In this document: piece by piece, positions 54,525-63,447 of the stretch
How positions within the stretch are numbered: the first letter of the stretch is position 1
How the letters are laid out: every line of letters starts with the position of its first letter
Assembly: GCF_001152565.1 (NCBI RefSeq)
Contig: NZ_CQAZ01000022.1
Location: 1-64,000 of the forward strand
Source: Yersinia pekkanenii
GTDB lineage: Bacteria; Pseudomonadota; Gammaproteobacteria; Enterobacterales; Enterobacteriaceae
Length of the DNA: 64,000 nt
Direction: 5' to 3'
Position numbers and translations under genes: made by a program
Notes under the pieces: model-generated
Told to the model about the DNA's origin: nothing
Seen by the model: the letters and a program-made list of their open reading frames with translations, nothing else
The model's database searches: none

Positions 54525-55094
54525 ATGAATCTATCTGCAACACTTATTCTTGCTTTTGCTATGTCTATGGACGCGTTTGCCGCCTCAATCGGTAAAGGTG
54601 CCAGTCTGCATAAACCCCGATTTAGAGAAGCACTGCGTACCGGCCTGATATTTGGCGTAGTAGAAGCTATTACCCCACTGATTGGTTGGTGTATTGGCTT
54701 ATTTGCCAGCCAATATATTCTGGAGTGGGATCACTGGATTGCCTTCAGTCTGCTGTTTATTCTTGGTTGCCGTATGATTTTTGAAGGTGCCAGGCAGCAG
54801 GTCGAAGACACCGAAAAAATGCGCAGCCACAGTTTCGGGGTATTGGTCATGACCGCCATTGCCACCAGCCTTGATGCGATGGCAATTGGTGTCGGTCTGG
54901 CATTCCTGCAAGTCAATATTGTTCATACTGCCATGGCCATTGGCCTGGCGACCATGATTATGGCCACGTTGGGGATGTTAATTGGCCGTTATATTGGCCC
55001 ACTATTGGGTAAGCGCGCTGAAATTATTGGTGGGATCGTCTTGATTGGTATCGGTTTTAATATTCTTTACGAGCATATCTATCGTCTCGCTTAA
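54525..55094 (+). CDS. mntP: MntP, manganese efflux pump
   Basis: An inner-membrane manganese exporter of 189 residues with six hydrophobic helices. Conserved acidic positions lie in [13 protein letters not shown] (D16) and [15 protein letters not shown] near 118-132, matching the two-repeat architecture in which the aspartates bind Mn2+. It is controlled by the upstream riboswitch and, in E. coli, by MntR. Confidence 0.96.
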   Translation: MNLSATLILAFAMSMDAFAASIGKGASLHKPRFREALRTGLIFGVVEAITPLIGWCIGLFASQYILEWDHWIAFSLLFILGCRMIFEGARQQVEDTEKMRSHSFGVLVMTAIATSLDAMAIGVGLAFLQVNIVHTAMAIGLATMIMATLGMLIGRYIGPLLGKRAEIIGGIVLIGIGFNILYEHIYRLA

Positions 55095-55156
55095 GCTAAT
55101 GACCCAACAAACAGTGCTTTTATTCTCGCCGTAAAATAAAGCCGCGGCAAAAACAT

Positions 55157-55195
55157 AAAAAACCCCGCATTCGTGAAGGATCGCGGGGTTTTTTT
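55157..55195. terminator. Bidirectional terminator mntP/TonB receptor
   Basis: AAAAACCCCGC and GCGGGGTTTTT stem with A/T flanks on both sides, between convergent genes. Confidence 0.9.
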
Positions 55196-55236
55196 ATGCT
55201 TCAAATGCCCTTAAGCCAACGGACATCAACCTGTAA

Positions 55237-57531
55237 TTAGAAGTCCATGGAGACAGACAACTTCAGCTCGCGCGGATTACTTTGGTACATATAACTACCG
55301 ATCTCTTCAACCGATTCCCAATAACGTTCATTGGTCACGTTCTCAACATTAGCGCGCCAAATCAAATTAGTCTCTTTCAGCGGCATGGTGTAACGCATGC
55401 CCAAATCCAGACGCGTCCATGGTTTTAGTTTTAAGGTGTTCGCTTCGTTGGCATATTGAGAACCAGAACGCACCACAGTACCTGTGGCAGTCAAACCTTC
55501 AACGGCCGGAATATCATACTCACCGCCAAAGACCAACTGATAGCGAGCCACGCCGATTGCATCATTACCGTTGTTGGTCCCATTCTGAGTTTGAGTCAAT
55601 TTGGGGTCCAGCCAGATAGCACTACCCAGCAAACGGGTACCAAATACCGGTTCACCAAAGACATTCAGCTCTAGGCCACGGTTGCGTTGCTCACCGTAGA
55701 AACCATAAATATTGGTAGCAGGATCGACAGTACCAGTCGGTCGGGTAATTTCAAACAAGGCCAGCGTACCACCGTAGCGCTGATTATCGAACTTCACGCC
55801 GATTTCATTCTGTTTCGAATGAATAATGCCTGGAATTTGACCTTTGTTAGCCACAGGCGTCGTAACACCACTGGCATTGCTATAGTTGTAAGGTGCGGAA
55901 TTACCCGGCCCTAATGCTTCAATATGGTTAGCATACAGCGATACTTTCTCCCATGGCTTCACCATCACACCGTAAATCGGCGTGACTTTCATCGCATCCA
56001 GTGAACCGGCACTGTTTGGCACCCCATTGTTGAAATTGCGAATAGTCACGTCCTGACGGCGCACACCCAGCATCACTAGTACCTTGTCATCCAACATCGA
56101 TAAGGTATCAGATAATGAAAGACCCGAAGCCCGTACCTGACTGTTCAGTTGTGGATCCTGACTGGTACTCTCCCCCGTCGTTGGTGGAAAATCAATTACG
56201 CCTGGATTATAGATATTCGTATTGACAGGATCAGACGTATTCCAGGCTGATTTAGCGGTACGATAGTTAGCGGCATAACCCATATTAACTTTGTGAGTGA
56301 TAAAACCAGTGTCAAAGTGACCTCGAATGCCACCTAAACCGGAAATAGAATCAGAAAGATAAGGCACATACATACGAGAAATAGTGGCATCACCATTATT
56401 GGCATTGGTCAACGTTGGCGAACCGTATTGACCGGTCTCTTTATTATGGCTGGCACCGATAGTACCGTATACCGTCCAGTTCTGGCTTAAATCATACTCG
56501 CTGCGCAGCATTCCGAAGGTAGTTTCCATATCGGTATAGACCCACGATTGGCCATAGTTCAAGGTGTTTGATGGCGGTTCAGGTATCACAGTAGCGCCAC
56601 CAATAGCGACATTAGTTCGCATACCGTGAATAGTTTGCTTCTGGTAGCCCACATCCAATGAGGTTCTGGCGTGATCACTGCGGTAATCAAGGCCGGTAGA
56701 CATCGCGGTTAGACGGTTTTTCTCATCTTTAATGGCAGTTTCACCTTCGCGATGTAATACGTTGACCCGCACGCCGAATTGGTCGTCATCACCATAGCGG
56801 CGGCCAACATCTAAACCGCCGCCAATCTGCGCCGATGAACCATAATCCACAGTCACCCGAGTCAATGGGGTATCACCGGCACGTTTAGGTTCCAAGTTGA
56901 TCATCCCACCTACACCACTGCCGTTTGGCGAAATACCGTTAATAAAGACATTAGCGCCTTTAAACACTTCAACCCGCTCAACCATACTGGTAGAAACGAT
57001 TTGACGTGGTAATACGCCGAACAGTCCACCGAATGAGATATCGTCGCCAGCAAGGTTAAAACCACGGATGCGGAAGTTCTGTGATGCATTACCCAAACCG
57101 CGTACGTTCTGGACGGAAGCATCATTTCTGACCACATCGGCCAGTGTCCGCGCCTGCTTATCTTCAACCAGCTTAGAGGTATAACCGATCACGTTAAACG
57201 GCACGTTACGGGCATCTTGCTGGCCGAGGAACCCGATACGGCCACCATTAGCTACCTGACCATCCAGATAGGTTGGAATTAAATCATTGCCACCCGCGCG
57301 GAAAGTATCCTGCGTCCCGACCACAGTAATGGTGTCGGTTTTGTTGCTCTCATCAGTGTTGCTGGTATCCGCTACCGTACTGGTTTTTTTCACACTTTCA
57401 GCCGTACTGCCAGTTACGCTTGCCGCCCATGACGATGCCGATAACGTCCCTAATGCCGCTGCAATCATGACGCACAAAAGACGCGGTGCAAGCCGCTTTT
57501 GATTTATGCGGGTGAAGGTAGTTTGATTCAT
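55237..57531 (-). CDS. TonB-dependent siderophore receptor (FcuA-like)
   Basis: A 764-residue outer-membrane receptor. The signal peptide is cleaved after about residue 36 (SWA). The TonB box DTITVVG is at 66-72, a plug domain follows (about 95-215, with NFRIRGFNLAGDDI and VERVEVFKGANVF), then a 22-strand barrel ending in aromatic Phe (SVSMDF). It resembles the ferrichrome-type receptor FcuA of Y. enterocolitica, but the exact siderophore cannot be decided from sequence. A Fur-box-like site lies just upstream, indicating iron repression. It interrupts the E. coli mntP-rlmA order. Confidence 0.88.
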   Translation of the reverse strand: MNQTTFTRINQKRLAPRLLCVMIAAALGTLSASSWAASVTGSTAESVKKTSTVADTSNTDESNKTDTITVVGTQDTFRAGGNDLIPTYLDGQVANGGRIGFLGQQDARNVPFNVIGYTSKLVEDKQARTLADVVRNDASVQNVRGLGNASQNFRIRGFNLAGDDISFGGLFGVLPRQIVSTSMVERVEVFKGANVFINGISPNGSGVGGMINLEPKRAGDTPLTRVTVDYGSSAQIGGGLDVGRRYGDDDQFGVRVNVLHREGETAIKDEKNRLTAMSTGLDYRSDHARTSLDVGYQKQTIHGMRTNVAIGGATVIPEPPSNTLNYGQSWVYTDMETTFGMLRSEYDLSQNWTVYGTIGASHNKETGQYGSPTLTNANNGDATISRMYVPYLSDSISGLGGIRGHFDTGFITHKVNMGYAANYRTAKSAWNTSDPVNTNIYNPGVIDFPPTTGESTSQDPQLNSQVRASGLSLSDTLSMLDDKVLVMLGVRRQDVTIRNFNNGVPNSAGSLDAMKVTPIYGVMVKPWEKVSLYANHIEALGPGNSAPYNYSNASGVTTPVANKGQIPGIIHSKQNEIGVKFDNQRYGGTLALFEITRPTGTVDPATNIYGFYGEQRNRGLELNVFGEPVFGTRLLGSAIWLDPKLTQTQNGTNNGNDAIGVARYQLVFGGEYDIPAVEGLTATGTVVRSGSQYANEANTLKLKPWTRLDLGMRYTMPLKETNLIWRANVENVTNERYWESVEEIGSYMYQSNPRELKLSVSMDF

Positions 57532-57564
57532 CGAGTTAATGTCCCTGAAGTTTGCAAAATTGCT

Positions 57565-57583
57565 AGTAATGAGAATGCTTATT
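57565..57583. promoter_or_regulatory. Fur box upstream of the TonB receptor
   Basis: AGTAATGAGAATGCTTATT agrees with the 19-bp Fur consensus at 13 positions. It is 34 bases before the receptor start. Confidence 0.65.
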
Positions 57584-57871
57584 ATAAGGATTAAGAATTA
57601 TCCGTATAACATTGCTCAATGCAAGCATTTCTGCAATTCAGTGCATAAATTCTTAGTTTTTTTTCATAGCGTAAATGGATTAAATAAAATATGTAATAGA
57701 GTTGATAACGAGAGGTAACGACATACGCGAGGATTGCCTGCTATCAGCAATCTACATCCTGGTTTTTACAAGGTTACGTTGCTCTATTTCCAGCAATTAG
57801 ACCTTGGTCAAAATATCACTTTCAATGCTGTGATATATAAATATCATCATCTAATCGATTGGAAAATAACT

Positions 57872-58150
57872 ATGCCATACTTTACGGTCAGTGTCGTTTT
57901 GCATAATGCAGTGGAAGGCGATTACGAGACTCTTAATAAGAAAATGGTTGATGCCGGATTCACTCGTTTTATCGGCAGGGAGAAAGTATATAAACTACCT
58001 GAAGGAGAGTTCAATTACGGCAGTGGTACATTAAACAAACAAGAAGTTGCTGATTTAGCACTGGAAATTGCCGAGGAGATAAGGTTTATACCCTCTATTT
58101 TGGTGACTGAGTCTGGGGGGAGAACTTGGCGAAATCTGGATCTAAAATAA
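57872..58150 (+). CDS. GhoS-like (DUF2622) small protein
   Basis: A 92-residue protein starting MPYFTVSVVLHNA, with a YKLPEGEFNYGSG middle and a TESGGRTWRNLDL end. This pattern belongs to a small family (DUF2622) that, to my memory, was merged with GhoS, the RNase antitoxin of the type V GhoT/GhoS system with a Cas2-like ferredoxin fold. Direct similarity to E. coli GhoS is low. No GhoT-like hydrophobic micro-protein is seen on either side, so it would be an orphan. The upstream part of the open frame is not used. Confidence 0.55.
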   Translation: MPYFTVSVVLHNAVEGDYETLNKKMVDAGFTRFIGREKVYKLPEGEFNYGSGTLNKQEVADLALEIAEEIRFIPSILVTESGGRTWRNLDLK

Positions 58151-58433
58151 ACCTATTCTATTCTAAATATAAAAATCTACAAATTTGACTTAAGTTAACT
58201 GTTAATAACATACCAGGGAATACTGTGCTTTCTATATTAATATAATGATAAAAACCGCTTCCAAGAGAGTTTGATAACATTAACCCAAATTGGAATTGTT
58301 AAATATCAAATATGAATTTATATAAAATTAACGGCCCGGCTCCTGTCAGGCCAATAATATATTCACTATTGGCCACTCGCTGACCCTGTTACTTGAAGCA
58401 CCCACGTTGCTGACAGCCCTTACCCACGGTGCA

Positions 58434-59267
58434 TCACGGCTCGGAAGGCTCTTCGTTGCGGCGATGCAATGCGATGACAAAATCGGTTTCGCAGGTAAAA
58501 GTTTGACAAGCAGCCAGCTCCTGCCCTGTTTCGATCGATGCTCTCCAGGCAAAAGGTGTCATCTGCAATAAATTGAAACCCTGCTTACCCGTGAGCTTCA
58601 TTTCATAGGTCAGTCTTTCGCTGCTAACCCATTCAAACCCTTCCAGATGCTCTTCAGCATCATCATGGAGCTGGACTTGTGAGTAAATCAGCGCTTTTAA
58701 CTGGTAGAGATGACGTGGTCCGGGAGCAACCGTGACTACAATTCCGCCGGGCTTCACGGTTCGGGCCAATTCCGCCGCTTTGCAAGGCGCATAAATACGT
58801 AATACCGCATCAAGAGAACCCTTGGCAAAGGGTAACCGATGGCTGGAAGCGACACAGAAACTCACCTGATGATAACGTTTGGCACCATACCTTACTGCGA
58901 CTTTTGCAACATCCAAACCGAAAACAGCCATCTGACGCTGCCGATTTAACCTGTCTGCCACCGCAGCAGTGTAATAACCTTCACCACAACCGATATCCAG
59001 CAGCATAGTGGCATCCTGAGGTAGCGCGGTGTCCAGAATCTCAGACACCCGTTGCTGCAAAGCTTGATAATAACCTGCATCAAGAAATGCCCGCCGAGCC
59101 TGCATCATCTCTGGGCTATCTCCAGGTTGTTTTGATCCCTTATGCTGCACCGGCATTAAATTGACGTAACCCTCTTTGGCACAATCAAATTGATGATTAT
59201 TGCTGCAACACCATTGCTGCTGAGTTAGCTGCAAGGCCTGATGACAAAGGGGGCACTGATAAGGCAT
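58434..59267 (-). CDS. rlmA: RlmA, 23S rRNA G745 methyltransferase
   Basis: It methylates N1 of G745 in 23S rRNA. The 277 residues begin [10 protein letters not shown]; the N-terminal zinc finger is CPLC...CC...H near 4-25, and the SAM fold [14 protein letters not shown] lies near 91. The family end is a little longer than in E. coli. The 12-codon extension upstream of this ATG is unlikely. It lies between the accessory genes and the PBP gene, as in Salmonella. Confidence 0.93.
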   Translation of the reverse strand: MPYQCPLCHQALQLTQQQWCCSNNHQFDCAKEGYVNLMPVQHKGSKQPGDSPEMMQARRAFLDAGYYQALQQRVSEILDTALPQDATMLLDIGCGEGYYTAAVADRLNRQRQMAVFGLDVAKVAVRYGAKRYHQVSFCVASSHRLPFAKGSLDAVLRIYAPCKAAELARTVKPGGIVVTVAPGPRHLYQLKALIYSQVQLHDDAEEHLEGFEWVSSERLTYEMKLTGKQGFNLLQMTPFAWRASIETGQELAACQTFTCETDFVIALHRRNEEPSEP

Positions 59268-59387
59268 GGTTGAGGTTCCAGATAACAGATAAATAACCGC
59301 CAAAATCGCGGACAGAGACGGCTGTTAGTCTAAAGAAGCACTTCTGCTGTTGCAAGCCACGGTTTAACTCTGCTATTTACCTGAATG

Positions 59388-61097
59388 TTAGCTATGGCTA
59401 ACGATACCGACGGGGATAGCGTCAGGTTCAACGTTCATGGTCCGCAAAATTTGCCCCATAATGTCGCTAAATACTGGAGCCGAAACCGCCCCACCATAGT
59501 ATTTCCCCCCTTGTGGATTGTTAATCACCACCACCAAAGCAAAACGGGGCTGACTGGCAGGAGCAACGCCTGCGGTATAAGCCACATACTTATCAATATA
59601 CTGGCCATTTGGCCCAATCTTCTTGGCGGTACCGGTTTTGACTGCAACCCGATATCCCCTTACCGCCGCTTTCACCCCGCCGCCGCCAGGCAATGCCACA
59701 CTCTCCATCATATGTTCAACCTGCCGTACCAGCGCCTCAGATAATATCCGTTGCCCCAGAACCGGAGGATCAACTTTCGTAATCGATAATGGCCGATAGA
59801 TCCCGAAACTACCGATAGTGGCATATACCCGAGCCAGTTGCAGCGGGGTCACCATCAGGCCATAACCGAAGGAGAATGTTGCGCGATCCAGATCACTCCA
59901 GCGTTGCCGATGTGGCATCAAGCCACTGCTTTCGCCGGTAAGCCCCAACTTCGTTGGCTTCCCCAAACCAAACAGTGTGTAAGTTTCCATTAGTGCGGAG
60001 GCTGGCATTGCCAGCGCCAAACGAGATACGCCGACATCACTCGATTTTTGCAAGACTCCGGTCAAAGACAGCGCCGGATAAAACCCCACATCTTTGATTT
60101 GATGGCCACTAAGTATATAGGGATGAGTATCCAGCACGCTGTCAGGCTTAACCAAGTGACGCTGTAACGCCGTCATGACCACCATCGGTTTAACGGTTGA
60201 ACCCGGCTCAAAAATGTCGCTGATCGCCCGATTACGGAAATTCTCCTCGGGGGTAGCCGCCCGGTTATTGGGATTAAAGGTCGGGTAGTTAGCCATCGCC
60301 AAGATTTCACCGGTATTAACATCAATAACCACCGCTGAACCGGAATCTGCCTTATTGAGTATCACAGCATTGGTCAGCGCATGTGATGTTTCCGCTTGCA
60401 ACCGCTCATCAATACTGAGCTCAACATTCTGCCCTGGATGGCTGTCAGTAGAAGAAATATCCTCAACCACTCGACCAAATCGGTCTTTACGCACCACCCT
60501 ACTGCCTGCGGTGCCACTTAGCAGCGAATTGAAACTCTTTTCGACACCTTCAATACCCTGATCGTCAATATTAGTAAAACCGACCAGATTAGCAGCAACG
60601 TCGCCAGAGGGATAAAACCGCCTTGATTCTGCTTTTGTCTCAATGCCGGGCAGCTTCAGCCGTTGAATATATTCAGCCACATTCGGTTCAACTTGCCTGG
60701 CCAGATAGATAAAACGGGCATTGGGATTTTGATTTATGCGATGGATTAATTGGCCCATTGGCATACTGAGTTGCTGTGCCAATGCCTGCCAACGTTCGGA
60801 AGCCCCGATGCCGCCGTTCTCTAAGACTGTTTTTGGATCAGCCCAAATGGCTTCAACCGGGACACTGACTGCCAGTGGATGCCCGTTACGATCAGTAATC
60901 ATGCCACGCGTATTCGGTGTTGCAACCACACGAACTGAACGCATGTCCTCTTCTTTTACTAGCGGATCAGGCTCGATAATTTGTAGCCAGGCAACCCGTG
61001 CAAGCAGACCCAAAAGTGAAATTAAAATACAACCGCATAACAAGCCAAAGCGCCAACGAATAAAATTGTTACTGTCAGTTTTTGGTCTGGAAATCAT
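59388..61097 (-). CDS. FtsI-type penicillin-binding protein (second PBP3, PBP3SAL-like)
   Basis: A class B transpeptidase of 569 residues, an FtsI paralogue. It has an N-terminal cytoplasmic tail and one transmembrane segment (about 17-40), a pedestal domain, then a transpeptidase domain with S300-T-V-K303, S352-S-D354 and K487-T-G-T490. The SxN motif is thus SxD. The neighbourhood (rlmA, cspC) is that of Salmonella PBP3SAL, used for division in acid conditions, to my memory; the true ftsI should sit in the mra cluster elsewhere. The ATG at 61097 fits FtsI better than the longer frame. Confidence 0.88.
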   Translation of the reverse strand: MISRPKTDSNNFIRWRFGLLCGCILISLLGLLARVAWLQIIEPDPLVKEEDMRSVRVVATPNTRGMITDRNGHPLAVSVPVEAIWADPKTVLENGGIGASERWQALAQQLSMPMGQLIHRINQNPNARFIYLARQVEPNVAEYIQRLKLPGIETKAESRRFYPSGDVAANLVGFTNIDDQGIEGVEKSFNSLLSGTAGSRVVRKDRFGRVVEDISSTDSHPGQNVELSIDERLQAETSHALTNAVILNKADSGSAVVIDVNTGEILAMANYPTFNPNNRAATPEENFRNRAISDIFEPGSTVKPMVVMTALQRHLVKPDSVLDTHPYILSGHQIKDVGFYPALSLTGVLQKSSDVGVSRLALAMPASALMETYTLFGLGKPTKLGLTGESSGLMPHRQRWSDLDRATFSFGYGLMVTPLQLARVYATIGSFGIYRPLSITKVDPPVLGQRILSEALVRQVEHMMESVALPGGGGVKAAVRGYRVAVKTGTAKKIGPNGQYIDKYVAYTAGVAPASQPRFALVVVINNPQGGKYYGGAVSAPVFSDIMGQILRTMNVEPDAIPVGIVSHS

Positions 61098-61299
61098 TAA
61101 GATCAATCCTGGATAGTCGCATGTATCATCGTCGCCATTAAACCCTATTCTCCGCTCCAACCGGGGGTAAAACAGTGATACAAGATGCGTTATTTTGCAA
61201 CAATTCGCTAACGACGCCTTAAAAGAAATAGCGACTGGTCAATAAGTTAAAAAACGGTTTACACTGAATGGCGTACTTTCTCTTCATTAGGTAAGTCCT

Positions 61300-62019
61300 A
61301 TGACGGATTTCTCACCACAACTCAGCCGAATCGGCGCTATTTGCCACGGTTTTGGCAATAAATCGGCCCTACTCCCTCCCTGCCTCCAACCTTATCAGGC
61401 TTCACAAGCGAACAAAAAGCAGGTTCATGGCACCACCATTATCGATGTGGCAGAATCAAGGCAAGAGTGTGGCGAAGCCGATGGTCTCTATACCACTCAA
61501 CCCGGTATTTTATTAACGGTACTGACCGCGGATTGCCTACCGGTTATTTTCAGCCAGCGGCAAGGAAAAGGAATTGCAGTCGTCCATGCCGGTTGGCGCG
61601 GATTGTTAGATGGCATTATCTTACAGATGGTTGAACGTATTGCCCGTGATGACGACCCGGCAAATTGGCTCGCCGCCATAGGGCCTGCCGCCCGATCTTG
61701 CTGTTATGAAGTTAATGAAGAACTGGTTGAACGATTTATTAACCAATTGCCGCTGGCAAAAAATATTATTTCGCCTCGTTTCCGCCACCTCAATTTAGCG
61801 GCGATTGCAGAACACCAATTGCGCGGGGCCGGCATTCATCAAGTTGATCGGGTAGGCAGTTGTACGCTATGCACCACCGCGCAATATGCTGAGGGTGATA
61901 ACGAAAGTCACTTCAAATACACCAGCTTCCGCCGAACCAGCCAACAACAAGCTATTGACCCAACCCATCCCGGCATTAAAGGCCGAAATCAGTATTCAGG
62001 TTTAATTATCTTGCCTTAA
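61300..62019 (+). CDS. YfiH-type (laccase domain) multicopper-fold protein
   Basis: A 239-residue protein of the YfiH/PgeF family (Cu-oxidase_4). Members act as purine nucleoside phosphorylase or adenosine deaminase and, for PgeF, as a peptidoglycan editing factor. The metal site is H43 (QVHG), C79 (TADCLP) and H96 (HAGWRG), corresponding to H71, C107 and H124 of E. coli YfiH. It is divergent from the PBP gene; E. coli yfiH is elsewhere, so this is probably a second copy. Editing with the adjacent PBP is only a guess. Confidence 0.88.
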   Translation: MTDFSPQLSRIGAICHGFGNKSALLPPCLQPYQASQANKKQVHGTTIIDVAESRQECGEADGLYTTQPGILLTVLTADCLPVIFSQRQGKGIAVVHAGWRGLLDGIILQMVERIARDDDPANWLAAIGPAARSCCYEVNEELVERFINQLPLAKNIISPRFRHLNLAAIAEHQLRGAGIHQVDRVGSCTLCTTAQYAEGDNESHFKYTSFRRTSQQQAIDPTHPGIKGRNQYSGLIILP

Positions 62020-62051
62020 CTGACAGGTTACGGTTGTACCACTGTTGAGAC

Positions 62052-62079
62052 AAAAAAACCCGCACAGAGGCGGGTTTTT
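62052..62079. terminator. Bidirectional terminator between the YfiH-type gene and cspC
   Basis: AAAACCCGC ACAGAG GCGGGTTTT stem with A-run and T-run, between convergent genes. Confidence 0.88.
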
Positions 62080-62095
62080 ACAGCAAAAGAGCTGA

Positions 62096-62305
62096 TTAGA
62101 TTGCAGTAACGTTTACTGCAGACGGACCTTTCTGACCGTCTTGGATTTCGAACTCTACGTTCTGGCCTTCAGCCAAGGTTTTGAAACCATTACCTTGGAT
62201 TGCAGAGAAATGCACGAACACATCTTTGCTGCCGTCAGCTGGAGTGATGAAACCGAAACCTTTAGACTCGTTGAACCACTTAACTTGACCTTTGATCTTT
62301 GCCAT
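62096..62305 (-). CDS. cspC: CspC, cold-shock-domain RNA chaperone
   Basis: A 69-residue cold-shock-domain protein with RNP1 KGFGFI and RNP2 VFVHF, differing from E. coli CspC at a single residue (S62 for A). CspC is constitutively expressed, binds single-stranded RNA and stabilises stress mRNAs. Upstream on the same strand is yobF, as in E. coli. Confidence 0.96.
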   Translation of the reverse strand: MAKIKGQVKWFNESKGFGFITPADGSKDVFVHFSAIQGNGFKTLAEGQNVEFEIQDGQKGPSAVNVTAI

Positions 62306-62347
62306 CTTGAGTATTTCCTTTGGATTGTTTAACTCGCCCGTAGGCGT

Positions 62348-62464
62348 TTACATAGACAAACTAGAGTCGTTACTGCTTGAGGCACTAAGATAAGGATCGG
62401 CAGAGAAGCGGTATTCAACGCTAACGTCTTTACTCAGAACTTCTTTACTGAAAATGCCACACAT
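62348..62464 (-). CDS. yobF: YobF, DUF2527 small stress protein
   Basis: A 38-residue frame starting [20 protein letters not shown], closely like E. coli YobF (47 residues, heat-induced) but ending earlier with a Ser-rich tail. It is located 42 bases upstream of cspC, co-directional, as in E. coli. The next E. coli genes in order (yebO, mgrB) were not found. Confidence 0.88.
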   Translation of the reverse strand: MCGIFSKEVLSKDVSVEYRFSADPYLSASSSNDSSLSM

Positions 62465-63447
62465 ATACAGAACTGTACCTCGTTTTACCCATATGCGTTA
62501 TCACATACTCTGTATTCGATGGCAAGCCATTTTTAATCAGGGGTGAACCTGTCGCACATATTTGAAACGGTTGATCATAAACAACGCGAAAATATGCTAA
62601 AACTTGTTGAAGGTCATCGTATTTTCTGCTCTATTTTTTTATACTGTCTTATCCCGCTTTCTTCCTTGTTTTTAACATTTACGCTAACATTTTTTATAAT
62701 ACTGCTTACGTGGATACCCGATGGTTTCCACCCTGGCACACGACAGAAAGTCGTGATGCTATAAAATTTATTAGCATTAAATATATAATAATTGAATATA
62801 TCGACCCTGCCGCATCGGCATCTCTCACTCACTATCGAGATACTCTCACGCCTTCATACAATGAAGTTAAATCCTTACTTAACATCATGTTATAGCCAGT
62901 ATTCATTGGTACAGAAAGGCCATAACTCTCTTATTTATCGACTTAATATGAAGAGAGAAATGAAAAACCTATAATTGGTAAAAAAAGAGAGGTCTGGTTA
63001 TAAATAAATGTAAATTAAAATACGCACCTCAATGCAGAAGCGTTAATTCTATCAATAGTATTTGAGCGTGCCATATCGGTGCAGTAATTTTCCGGGGCTA
63101 ACAAGATCGCACCAGAAAAGTGCATTCCCACTTTATTTAACTCGCATGAATATATTGAAAATCATACATCATGGGGTAATTGACCACGGTAAAACCATCC
63201 CAAATCATCCGTACTTAAAAATACACATCCAGATACCCTTGGATTTTTCTTAATTATAAAATCTAACCACCCAACTGGGCAGTTGAAAACTCCATATTAC
63301 TTTCCGTTATAGAACCGTTTAGGTTCGAGCTTATAATCTCTGCATAATTATAAATAATGCATTAACTGTCATTAGTTTCGATAAGTACAAAGATTATCTG
63401 ATGCACAGAAATCTTATTTCATCTTATCAGCATCAGAGATTCACAAC
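62465..63447. other. Gene-poor AT-rich region between yobF and pagP
   Basis: Nearly 1 kb without a convincing gene. It holds the yobF-cspC promoter region, a CACGAC AGAAA GTCGTG hairpin (about 62740-62756) and the pagP promoter. A 73-codon frame at 62543 (hydrophobic middle) has no Shine-Dalgarno or recognised relative. E. coli yebO and mgrB are absent. Confidence 0.55.

Noticed and set aside
62543-62764. 73-codon frame with a hydrophobic middle segment upstream of pagP
   Set aside because: GTG start without ribosome site, overlapping frames on both strands of similar length, no recognised family.
63062-63253. 63-codon frame before pagP
   Set aside because: AT-rich random-looking composition and no ribosome site.
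63318-63340. Possible PhoP box before pagP (CGTTTA and a downstream AGCTTA)
   Set aside because: The half-site spacing is not the expected 11 bases and the second half is a poor match.
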